From Sacculina carcini (Eukaryota; Arthropoda; Thecostraca; Sacculinidae), in NCBI GenBank assembly GCA_916048095.2, contig OU696576.1:2273501-2337500 (forward strand): DNA of 64,000 bases, read 5' to 3'. The notes beneath the pieces were generated by a model. That model was not told the DNA's origin. It saw nothing but the letters and a program-made list of their open reading frames with translations, and did not search any database. Both the position numbers and the translations under genes were made by a program. Below are positions 10,601 through 19,589 of the stretch, one piece after another; position 1 is the first letter of the stretch; each line of letters starts with the position of its first letter.

Positions 10601-11711
10601 TCTGTTCACTGAATGTTGTATGTGGGTTGTGCTGAATGTCCATACTGTGTATTAAAACAATTTCCCGTTGCCGGCATAATGTTGATTTATGAGGCTTTTT
10701 CCCCTTTACACTATTTATATGTATGTATATCCGATCTTATGTAGTTTTGGTATTGATGTTGATGTGGGTTGTATTGTATTGGTTATATTGTACGTTTGTT
10801 GGTGTTGTTGTTGGTATCTTTGTTGGTGTTGTAACTTGTATTTTTCTTATTGTTTGTGTCCCTGCCTTTCGTCTCACTAGCATATATGGTGTATTCTCGC
10901 ATTGTTTATTGTGTGACATTTTTCGCGCTTATGTTTATGGGCGTTATATCAACAAATACATGAATGAATGAACGAATGAAATAAATATATTGCACGATTT
11001 TCAGAAGCTAGTGCAGGTCAAAACAGCTCAGATAGTGCGCGCGCGTGAACGGTGAACACGACTCTTGCTGTGCTCGTTCTGATTCGGTATATCCACAACA
11101 ATATACTGGCTTGAGCAGCGACACGAACGCTGGCTAGAGACTGACAGGATATTGTGCAATATCATCCCCACATACCACACAATATCATTCAGTTTGCACA
11201 ATATATTTTCAATGTTTCTGAAAATCATGCAATATATTACACAACCCTTCAATATAGCCCACTTATTATCAATATTATTGTGCACTTTAAAATATGGCGC
11301 AATAATATTGAGCGTGTATGGGCTGCTTTAGTCTTTTAACACCAGTATGCACTTTTTTAACAGAATTTTAGCGTGAAACTCGAAGGATTCTCTTATACAC
11401 GGGCCGACACATACAACACACTGACCGTGCTTCGCAGTGGATGTTTTCAGACGTTGAAGCGACTGCTGTACGAGCGACTCCACGTCGAATTGCTGAGCCT
11501 TCTTGCCGCCAAACTCGCCGAAGCCCATCACGGCCGCGACATTGTCCTCCTGCGGCTGATCCGCTGATGAAGCAGCTCGTGACGAAGACGACGCGCCACA
11601 AGACTCGCTGCGATTGAACGCGCCGAAACCACTGGCAGCTGATTGGTCGGCCAGCTGCTTATCGGTGTCGTGCGCGACAAACGCAATCTTTCCAAACGAT
11701 ATTTTCTTCAT
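4509..11711 (-). CDS. WDR70: WDR70 homologue, WD40-repeat nuclear protein (7 exons visible, 3' end missing)
   Basis: Spliced minus-strand gene. WDR70 is a nuclear WD40 protein linked to CUL4-DDB1-type ubiquitin ligase function and histone H2B ubiquitination in the DNA-damage response (family knowledge). The N-terminal exon carries the diagnostic GFGEFGGKKAQQFD motif. Two short acidic, serine-rich exons follow, with DDQFIGPPVPK reading across their junction. WD40 blades come next, with the motifs KYWDFSG, VDRDGGEV, VRIWSVD, DGSIQMWD and GGDDTLKLWDMRQ. Splice phases agree at every junction (1,1,0,2,2,0). The order and spacing match human WDR70, except that the N-terminal linker is shorter. The blades after GGDDTLKLWD and the C-terminal tail are absent from positions 1-4508, so the gene probably continues off the left edge or has been lost. 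The ATG at 11711 is the first one in frame. Confidence 0.93.
4921..5517. repeat. 18-bp minisatellite in WDR70 intron 6
   Basis: About 33 copies of GACACATGTGTACATGAG with few variants (CCTGAGG, GACGACT). The unit length is a multiple of three and contains no stop in several frames, so it produces long spurious open frames on both strands (for example a THVYMR hexapeptide repeat). Each unit holds the palindromes ACACATGTGT and TGTACA. It lies entirely within the intron between exons 6 and 7. Confidence 0.97.
5598..5681. mobile_element. Short pogo/Tigger-like MITE (tentative)
   Basis: Ends read CAGTCAAACTTTGATATAAG on the left and, reversed, CAGTGAAATCGGTATAAAG on the right, with shared CAGTxAAA and TATAA-GCGC. 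A TA follows the right end. 84 bp, non-coding, intronic. Confidence 0.4.
5932..6130 (-). CDS. WDR70: WDR70 exon 6
   Basis: 199 nt, phase 2 in and 0 out. It encodes TVRIWSVDE, then VPSTCRHSRDGHLIAAACTDG and SIQMWDQRK. The acceptor is TGTGTGTTGGCAG. The donor is ACA|GTTTAT at 5931-5930, a weaker site than the others, so the exact 3' end is less certain. Confidence 0.85.
6241..6305. repeat. TG-rich microsatellite in WDR70 intron 5
   Basis: Plus-strand TG/TATG repeats, CA-rich on the transcribed strand. It lies near the donor of the 217-bp intron whose acceptor end is TG-rich on the transcribed strand, so the two ends are complementary. Confidence 0.85.
6348..6578 (-). CDS. WDR70: WDR70 exon 5 (second blade region)
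   Basis: 231 nt, phase 2 in and 2 out. It encodes PVNDVQYSASGD, the SGSARVVIVDRDG strand pair, GDMYLTDMARTKGHV and a W-x-P-containing loop, all aligning with human WDR70. The acceptor is TTTGTGACGTGTAG. The donor is GG|GTGAGC at 6347-6346. Confidence 0.9.
6799..6840. repeat. (CA)n(CAGA)n microsatellite
   Basis: CACACA followed by CAGACAGA on the plus strand, just inside the donor of WDR70 intron 4. Confidence 0.9.
6858..7051 (-). CDS. WDR70: WDR70 exon 4 (first WD40 blade)
   Basis: 194 nt, phase 0 in and 2 out. It encodes IPDSHE-like VPDACHIALTHG, then PVTALTVDAAGARLITG and VKYWDFSGM, a typical blade ending in a WD dipeptide. The acceptor is preceded by (TG)n GATAG. The donor is CAG|GTTCGA at 6857-6856, followed by TCTG and TG repeats. 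Confidence 0.9.
7054..7085. repeat. (CA)n microsatellite at a WDR70 acceptor
   Basis: On the transcribed strand this is (TG)n immediately upstream of the exon 4 acceptor. Confidence 0.9.
7396..7502 (-). CDS. WDR70: WDR70 exon 3 (GPPVPK linker)
   Basis: 107 nt, phase 1 in and 0 out. It begins in the glycine codon shared with exon 2, giving FIG-PPVPKSG, then an acidic stretch (DDVEARSEDELSEDSDEE). The acceptor follows a long TG repeat and ATATCGCAG. The donor is GAG|GTGGTG at 7395-7394. Confidence 0.88.
7510..7556. repeat. (CA)n microsatellite at a WDR70 acceptor
   Basis: On the transcribed strand this is (TG)n immediately upstream of the exon 3 acceptor. Confidence 0.9.
7701..7796 (-). CDS. 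WDR70: WDR70 exon 2 (acidic/serine linker)
   Basis: 96 nt, phase 1 in and 1 out. It encodes a run of D/E/S/Q residues ending DDQFIG, equivalent to the SSDDELIG segment of vertebrate WDR70. The acceptor is preceded by a TG repeat and GCTGAAG. The donor is G|GTATTA at 7700-7699. Confidence 0.88.
7803..7826. repeat. (CA)n microsatellite at a WDR70 acceptor
   Basis: On the transcribed strand this is (TG)n just upstream of GCTGAAG at the exon 2 acceptor. Confidence 0.9.
7974..8905. repeat. 26-bp minisatellite in WDR70 intron 1
   Basis: About 35 copies of a 26-bp unit, CATGATAGTAACATGATTGATTGTAG with variants. The consensus lacks stops on the minus strand, so three units (78 nt) encode a 26-residue repeat and generate an open frame of about 300 codons. 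That frame is a by-product of the array. Near 8720-8850 shorter truncated units are interspersed. It lies between WDR70 exons 1 and 2. Confidence 0.97.
9091..9825 (-). mobile_element. Tigger/pogo-type DNA transposon, internally deleted
   Basis: Left end CAGTCGGTTTTGCAAATAGC and reversed right end CAGTGGAACCTTCAAATAGC form imperfect terminal inverted repeats. TA dinucleotides flank at 9089-9090 and 9826-9827, as expected for the Tc1/mariner/pogo superfamily. A minus-strand remnant at about 9275-9420 encodes DVFNTDETGL followed by K-T and RGER, the second-aspartate region of pogo/CENP-B-type DDE transposases. The rest of the transposase is lost. Located in WDR70 intron 1. Confidence 0.75.
10037..11330. 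mobile_element. Long-inverted-repeat element interrupted by a LINE
   Basis: The left end (TAAAGCGGTCCATAAACGCT) and the reversed right end (TAAAGCAGCCCATACACGCT) match over more than 90 bp, with shared CAATATTATT and AATATTGAT blocks. The left arm breaks off near 10133 at GTTGTGCAATATT and continues at about 10985 with ATTGCACGATTTTCAG, which is the order seen in the right arm. The superfamily is not identified. Confidence 0.65.
10134..10985 (+). mobile_element. LINE 3' fragment (CR1/Jockey-like) inside the inverted-repeat element
   Basis: Frames in this stretch encode LQRIINQSCR, WLPI-x-RIHYRLCCLIYKLLHD, CYLSELLPPSG and FYFCAPRLYNSLPPRI, the characteristic C-terminal end of CR1/Jockey-superfamily reverse transcriptase ORFs, with stops and frameshifts. 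The 3' UTR ends in an (ATGA)n-like tail before 10985. It is 5'-truncated and dead. The insertion splits the left arm of the surrounding element. Confidence 0.75.
11426..11711 (-). CDS. WDR70: WDR70 exon 1
   Basis: Starts at ATG (complement of 11709-11711) and encodes a serine/alanine-rich N-terminus. The conserved MGFGEFGGKKAQQFDVES block then occupies about residues 62-79. The donor is G|GTCAGT at 11425-11424, leaving phase 1. The phase matches exon 2, and no other in-frame exon is needed between them. Confidence 0.88.
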
Positions 11712-11948
11712 TCCGCCAAAACAGCTAATCGCGATATATCATAAGCCCTGGTGGATCTATCTCGCCACCTGTCAATTACATTCGTAAGCTACTGTAACAG
11801 AAATTCAAAAATCTAAATAATATTCAGACAGGCGCGCGTGGGCATCACTGCCCCACCCGCGTCTACAAGACCTCACACCACAATCGCGCCACGAACACGA
11901 CTTCCCGGCTCACACCGTGACACACGGGGCACACACACACACACATAC

Positions 11949-11982
<34 letters not shown>

Positions 11983-11989
11983 GCAAACA

Positions 11990-12027
<38 letters not shown>

Positions 12028-13666
12028 TATAGGCCTAACGCCCATCGCCACAACCAATCAGCGGCGAGCCGGTCAATCGCTCGCCGCCGCAGGGCATGTA
12101 CATTTCACTAAACGCATACACACACACACACACCGAAACAACTACACACAATCTCTAAAAAAAAAATTCCCGCATTTATTATATGTTAAGTTGTTGATAA
12201 AGTGTGTGCGCGTATTTACTGATTAGCTGTTACATTGGTTGTGTGATTTACGTGTAGGATTTATGTGATGAGTAGAGATGTCAAAAAAGTAACCCAAAAA
12301 TCAGAAGGAAAAACTTTCACATATATATTACACGAGCACCGATGGTCCAGCACGAGTCAGATGATGATGATGATGATGATTAGATGTATGTGCTAGCAGC
12401 AAATCACAGAGCCAACCAACATACACAAACAACCCACACAACTTACACAAATCACACACCCTCCCTCCAAAAACGTTTCATACCAACCACCCTCGCCGTT
12501 CGCCATATACCTGCTGCTTCCGCTCCACACCATGTCAACACACGTACACTCACAAAAAAATCGTAACCGCGCACACAAACACACACACACATACACCTTT
12601 TGATTCCACTACAAACCATGCCAGCATGTGTACACTCACAAGCAATCACGATCGCACACACACACACACATACAGATGCGCGCACACACATCCAAAGCCC
12701 ACTCGATACATATTTCCAACGCAATTATACACCACAGCAACCGAACTAAATCATCTCGGTTCGTTAGCCCAACACCAGACTAACACCACACTGATACCCT
12801 CGCGACAGCACCACAGATGACTCTGCTGTTTGTCAGCATCTGAATATACGTCATAAAGAGAATCAAGCCATCTAGAAAAACCAAAACGTAGAAAAGCATC
12901 CCAATATGTGAATGACTCTGAAAAACGTGTCGCCGCGCAACAACCACAGAAATAAACTGTAACTGTATTGAACTAAGTTGAGTGTCAGACCCAAAATCCC
13001 GACCAATAAATTCCGAATCCGCGTAATATTAACTGTAAAAACCATTACTGTATACTGAAACGAGATTATTTCGCTGAGAACCCACCAATTCAGACGACAA
13101 ATGTTGACATTGTACCATATTTTTCATTGTTTATAACTCATTTTAGAGAGCAATTCCCATATAATCAACTTATAACACCAGAAAACAAACGACAACAAAC
13201 AACATCAGAGGAGGTCGAGCAACGTTATTGTTGTTGTCGTTATTGGTTACTGCATATAGCACAGTTTAGGCTCAGATGCGAGGTCGAGCAACAACGTTCA
13301 AGGCATTCTGTATTTGAAATATCCTCATTAGATTTGCTGAGAGTGAAATGTATTGAAAATTATCACGAACTATTTCATTCTCTAACGAAAAGATAGCGGT
13401 TGAGTTGAGAAAAAGCTAATATTCATTTATGAAAGAAATTTAGGACATGCACAGAATATATTAAAAATTCGTACAAAGCTAAACATACCGATTAGTGACG
13501 AAGTATGCACATGTCGCGAATTTGCTTGGGTTCTATCCTTATGACCCGCATTTGTGGCTAATCGCATATTATCACATTTTACAGGCATTGACAATTATAT
13601 GCGTGGTTATACGGGCTGTTGAATGAAATCGTGGCTGCAGCCACAGTAAACAAAGTGGTATTGATA
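11712..13666. promoter_or_regulatory. Intergenic region between divergent WDR70 and FASTKD genes
   Basis: About 2 kb separates the two start codons, which face away from each other, so promoters and 5' UTRs of both genes should lie here. It contains a (CA)n tract (11931-12024), an (ATG)n run near 12362-12381, further CA-rich stretches to 12680, and near 12273 a solitary transposon-like end (GATGTCAAAAAAGTAACCC). No TATA box or other core element is assigned with confidence. Confidence 0.5.
11931..12024. repeat. (CA)n microsatellite
   Basis: CA dinucleotide tract with a few interruptions, between the two divergent genes. Confidence 0.95.
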
Positions 13667-14566
13667 ATGTCACTCGTGTTGCTGTTGTGGCGTTCGCGTG
13701 TGATTATTGGCTCGCATCCATTCAACCGAATATTGCACAATACATGTGCCTTCCATTTTTACCAAGCGTGCTTTGCAAATCTTACCGTTGTGTCATACAA
13801 TAAGCTTACCTCGGCCAGACGCTGCTGTTTTTCTACCCAAATAAACCTGTTCTCTGTCAAAGACATTGCCAAAGATACAATCGGTCTATATGCTGCATCA
13901 GAATCACATGGTACTGACTCCAAATACAGCTCAAGTATTCAAAAAATGGTTCACCCACCCATGAATTATTCTGTTATCGATAAGTTTGGAGTTGAGAATA
14001 GCACAGCGCGTTCTGTCATGGTTGCTCTTCCGAGCTATGCCCGTACGCTATTTTCTCTCGAGGTTAAGCACACGCGCGATCAGCGGGAGCAGTTAATCGG
14101 CGATGAAATCGCTGGCTGTGACGTGAGTGTCTACTCCCGGCTCATCGAGTCGCTTCCTCCCGACGCCTGCTCAAACCTGGATCCGTTATCTTTGAGGCAA
14201 CCACACGACAACGTGAAGACTGAATCTACGCTTTCATGCCAACTCAAAGATCTGTCCGACAAGGAGCTCCTTCATCTGCTGGCTACGATTGCGCAGCGTC
14301 GAGTGAGCCACGTTCACAATGTGAATCGCCTAACTCACGCAGTCGCCGACATCTGTTGCGATCGCGTGTCGCGCATGTCTGTTGATCATTGTCTGCTGAT
14401 GGCTGACACGTGGCTGTTCATACCTTGTACGAGTGTCTATCGGGTGGTGGCCACAGTAGTGAACAATCTGCTGTCTCGGCTGCATTCAGTGGCCAGGCAG
14501 AACAATCACCTGGTGCAACTACTCTTCTACGTGAATGTGTTGCGCAATAGCCAGCCGCTCAAGCAG
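13667..14566 (+). CDS. FASTKD gene exon 1
   Basis: The frame is open from 13619, but the first in-frame ATG is 13667 ([12 protein letters not shown]). An earlier ATG at 13622 is in another frame and closes within nine codons. It ends NSQPLKQ with donor CAG|GTGAGT, phase 0. It encodes a basic N-terminal targeting-like segment and the start of the helical repeats. Confidence 0.85.
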
Positions 14567-17500
14567 GTGAGTGTCGCTTGCTGGATGCCGGTGATTCATT
14601 GTATCGCGCAGACTTGTATATTAAGCAAATACACATGTACACATACACACAGATATTGAAATAGGGAAGCAGAGTTGAAAGGCTGATTTTCTTCTATGTT
14701 ATTTTGGTGTTTCAGCATACATGAAGATCTTTTGATATTATTGTAAGATCTTAGGATCTTATGAAGATCTTAGAAAAATCAGGATTGAGTTTGTGTGTAT
14801 GCACGTGAGTGAATATTCGCAGTTAGTGTGTATGTGTGTAGTATGCACAGTACAGTCTGTGTTTGTGTGTGTGTGTACGGTGTGAGTACAGTACAGTGTG
14901 TGTAAATATGTATAGTAAGTCCGTGATATTGAAAGCGAGGGCACTCCAATTTATGACCAATCTGCATGTAAATGTATGATATCAACACTCCTGTGTCCAA
15001 ACGTTTGGCGGCTACAGTATATACCGTAAAGCCTCTATTTGAGCAGCATGCCGTTCTATTTTTCAATCCTTCTCCTGTAGTACCATTCAATGAGAGGTGC
15101 CGTTAAGTTAGATGATGCTTTATTATTTTATTTAGCTGTTCAGAATTTTGAGAATAGTTTAAGAACCAAAAAACCAGTTACCGTGTTTATTCAAGAAAAC
15201 ACGAATACAGGGTGATTACTGGTAATTAATCACAAATTCACTAATAAAAACCAGTAATGTATAGCTATTGCCAAAAGAGAAGAATTAATCGAAGTGACGT
15301 CTTATTAGAGGGTATCGTTCTATTTTTCAATTGTTTTCGCAAGGTGGCATTATATTTGACGTTTCGTTTGAATAGAGGTTTTACGGTATATGTGTGCTGA
15401 TATGTATGTCTATGTGTGCGTGTGTGTGCTTTTCCTTGTGCTCAGTGTCAGCCGGGCTTGGAGCGGTGTGTGCACGCGGCTCTGCAAAGTCTCACCATCA
15501 ACGAGCTAGCCATTGTGTGTATGGCCTTCTTCAAGACCCGCACGTGCGTCTTGTCAGGCAGGCTAGTAGCCGATGTGTGTCAGCGGCTGGACCGCGACTT
15601 TCGTGCGGCCGACAAGTTCATGTTTACCTCGATCGTCAAGATGATTCGACTGAGCGCAAAGCGGGAGCACGGAGGGGTGAGTGGTCGACGATTGGATTGT
15701 GATTGTGGTCGGTCGGCGGCGGCGGCTGGATTGATTGGTGATTCGTTCATTTTAGCCCAGTAGTTCCCAACCTTTTTCAGCTTGTTACACAGTTTTGCAC
15801 CCTATGTTAAGTGTGTTATATACCCCATATTGCTTATGTTACTGCTTACAAACAAACAAACGGTATATTTGATTTAGCGCACATACAGACGCGCGCGCAA
15901 CGTAACACAAATTTAACACCAAATAACACAATGCACAAATTAGGGATAAATTGGTGATAATTTATCACCAATCCTATTATTTGCCAGTATGTCTTCCAGA
16001 TCCACGAGTATTTCAATCGCCTGAATTACTTTACTTCAGAGAGGGATTACTGGGAACAATAACAAATGATAATTTTATTATTTATAAGCTAATGTTAATT
16101 TATAGCAGTATCCAGAAATCGACTCTCATACCCCAGTCTTTGATTCCCATACCCCCAACGGTGTGGATACTCCCTGAACCCCTGACCTATCCGCACCGGA
16201 GCCGTCAATTTAGGCTGTCAATTAAGGCTTTTTTTCCTAGCGACTTTTTCCTGGAATTATTCGTGGTTTTAGACTGATGGTACTGATGAAACTGATGGTT
16301 TAGACAATACTGAATCCTGAATGGTGAAAGCTGAATGGCGGTCGTTAAATTGACATACAAATTATATAACTGCCAATTGAAACAAGCGTGGGTATTCTTT
16401 CATTTTCCGTTCAACTTAAACTTGTACTTTTCAAATTTCATTTACGACCCATAATTTTATTTGGATTATACTAATTGTAACATCATTATATTCAGCGTTG
16501 TCCAAGTTATTGAAAATCATATGCCGATGAACAGTTTTGGAAACAATCGATACAAAAGAGGCATCTTAAATAGCAGTGGTCAATTGACGGCTCCGGTTAT
16601 TCTACTGTTAAGAATCAAGAGATATTGCCAGTTTTATTTTCTTTTTCGGTTCTCTATCCCCCAGAAGTGGCATTTGTTTGGCAGAAACACACCATTCATC
16701 TATAATTGCGATGTGGGCGCATGAGAGATACACGCGCAGCTAGAAATAAAAGTTACTCACTATAATTTCCTTATATAAAGCATACTTTGTGTGTGTGTGT
16801 GTGGCGGTTGCATACGCGGTAACGACACACATGCCACCAGATGGCGCTACGATATCACGATGAGTGTTTCTGTTGTTTTTTTGCTTGTATTCACTCATTT
16901 GTTGTCGTGATTGTGTATTGCTGTTTTGCCTCATGTTCATAAACTCAGCTTTGCTATATTAGTACAAATGTTCTTGTGTAATTGCATATAATTGCACTTA
17001 TTGTTCTTGTTATTCCGTGCACTCAGCGCACAAGTAGCGCCCACAACTACTATATGGCGTATCAACGTTGGGGCGTCCGTGATTTGCCATCTGTGGGTGT
17101 TGGTTTACACCTGTGCTTGGTCCACCTATAGGCTTGCACATTTCACGGCATTTCGTTACTCTGCTTGTCCACTATTTGGTGCTGTCCGCCTCTGGTTCTC
17201 TCTCTCTGGACCGAGCGCAGCTTGGCTTCTTCGCCGAAAAACCCGGTTGTTCGGGAGCTCAGCTTGTAGCAGCGGTTCGCTGCTTTCAGAGTTCTTCCCT
17301 TTTGAGGTCACCACTTTTGTGATGCTTATGTCGTGCGCGGGACAAGAATACTCGCGGCTACAGCTATTCGACATGCAGTTCTTGCGTTTTTATATCGATT
17401 ACACTTAGCGTTTCCTGTGTTTTATATGTGCGTCTCGATTGTGTATTGAGACAAAGATTGGCGCATTTCAAAGCCTCCATACCAAGAAATATCTTTATAT

Positions 17501-17700
17501 GTGTGTTGGCAGTTTATACTGGAGTTGTGCGAGCATCTTGGACAGGCGCAGTGCATTAGTTCGCCGCACGCGCTGGTTCATCTACTGCTACTGGCCACGT
17601 CGACGTTGGTTGATCACGAGCCTGCCCGACAGCAGCTCGTGTCGCGCCTGCACGACTCACTGTCCGTTCTCAGGATCAAGGCGAGAACCACAGTTGCACC

Positions 17701-17792
<92 letters not shown>

Positions 17793-19547
17793 TCATTCAG
17801 ACAAACGAGATTAAACTGGATTGCCGCTTTGCAGTTTTCAATCTTCTTCTTTGTCGTCTCGATCGCTCGTGCGAGTTTTTGGTGATCGCTGTTGAGCTTG
17901 TGCAGTAATTCGCCGATGTGTAACGTTTCGGAGCAGCCGGTCTCCATCCTCAGACAATGTGGTCAACTAAATACCGTTTGTTCGTTGTCGAGTGTGTGTT
18001 TATATAGGTCGTCAATTGTATGTGTTATTTTCACGCCTCGTGTATGCGCGCGGTGTGCGAAATTTTTTTCTGGTTCGATGGGTCTCACATTCTTTGTTTC
18101 GCACACCGAATTTCGCACAGAAATTCGGTGTGCGAAAATTTTTTCTGGTTCAATGGGTCTCACATTCTTCTCAACAATCTCCTTCATGACGCGTTCGTCG
18201 ACTTTGTGCGCAGAAGACATAAAGTTTCTGTAGTACAAGGTGATATGCTGTTGTGCGTCGTTCAAAGAGTTGGTCTCGAAATGTTTGTTCAGCGCTGCAG
18301 CAATCACGTCTGAAATTTGCTCGTTCGGATAGCCGTTGTTGAGGAGCACCTGTGTGACACGCTCGAGCTCTTTGTGCGTTGAAGCCCAGCTTGAGCAGTG
18401 TGTCAGTGCCCGACGCATGTATGCGCTGATTGTAGATCGCAGATATCTTGTTGGACATTCACTGATGCCATTCAGACACAGTCCCAGATTTGTCGGCTTG
18501 GTGTATACGTTTGTGCTAAACTCTCCGCTATTCAGCTGTACTAGCACATCGAGAAATGCCAGCCGACCGTCGAGTGCGTTCTCGTGCGTGAATTTTAGTG
18601 ACGTTTCTTCTTCGAATGCACGCTTGAGAGTGTTAATTTCCTCAGATGACTTTACTCGGATGAAGATGTCGTCGATGTATCGGCAGTAGGTGGCCGGCTT
18701 GTTCGACGAGTGTACTTTAGCTTCAGCGGAAACCATAAAGAAGTTTGCGAACAAAACGCCGAGCGGGCTGCCCATAGCCACTTCGTCAATCTGTTGGTAT
18801 AATTGGCCGCTTGGACAGATGAATGGGGCCTCTTTCGTGCATATACTCAGCAGTACACGCAAAACATCCTCTCTCACCTTCAAAGGTGTTGTCTCTTCAC
18901 AGCGGTACACACGAGCCATTATAAGGTCGATGGTTTTGTCGACAGGCACGTTGGTGAACAAGTTTTCAACATCCAAAGACGCAATGATATCACCGTCAGC
19001 TAAGTCTTGCGCGCGCAGCAATTCCAGAAAGTCGTGTGCACTGCCGATGCTGTGTTTGCACGGTGCATACTGCTGCAAAATTGCGTTCAGACGCTTCGCC
19101 AAGTTGTACGTCACAGTGGGGATCTGTGGGGACAAAGCATGCAATGACAGGTCAGACAAGCTGCAGCGACATCATGTTGTCTACCGGTACACCTGTGAAA
19201 ACGATGAGGGGTGCGGACCTCATTCCTACATCGGGATGACAACAACAACGCTGTCGCGCCGTTTGACCTGCCATTTCAGCAACGGCGCTATCAAAAACCA
19301 CAATGCATCGGCGCATAACACAAAGATTAGTCGAGAAGAAATGGTGAAGAAATGAAGAATGGTGAAGAATGAAGAAATCCACAATAATAACGAAATAATA
19401 AATTCTATCAACATATATATTTCGTGGCCAGTGAGAAAGTATGGTGGGTCCACATTTTTTAATGCGGTTCAATGGCCCCTCAAAATAATCCTCAAAATAA
19501 TAATCATGTCCCCCAAAGCGATCATATGGCCCACGTTGAGAAACACT

Positions 19548-19589
<42 letters not shown>

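Noticed and set aside
16992-17408. 138-codon open frame and its antisense frame as a host exon
   Set aside because: No family resemblance and no phase fit with neighbouring FASTKD exons, which already join directly.
17439-17947. Frames with runs of IYIYIY
   Set aside because: Translation of the (AT)n tract; real coding on either side is the FASTKD exon (plus) and Penelope-like fragment (minus).
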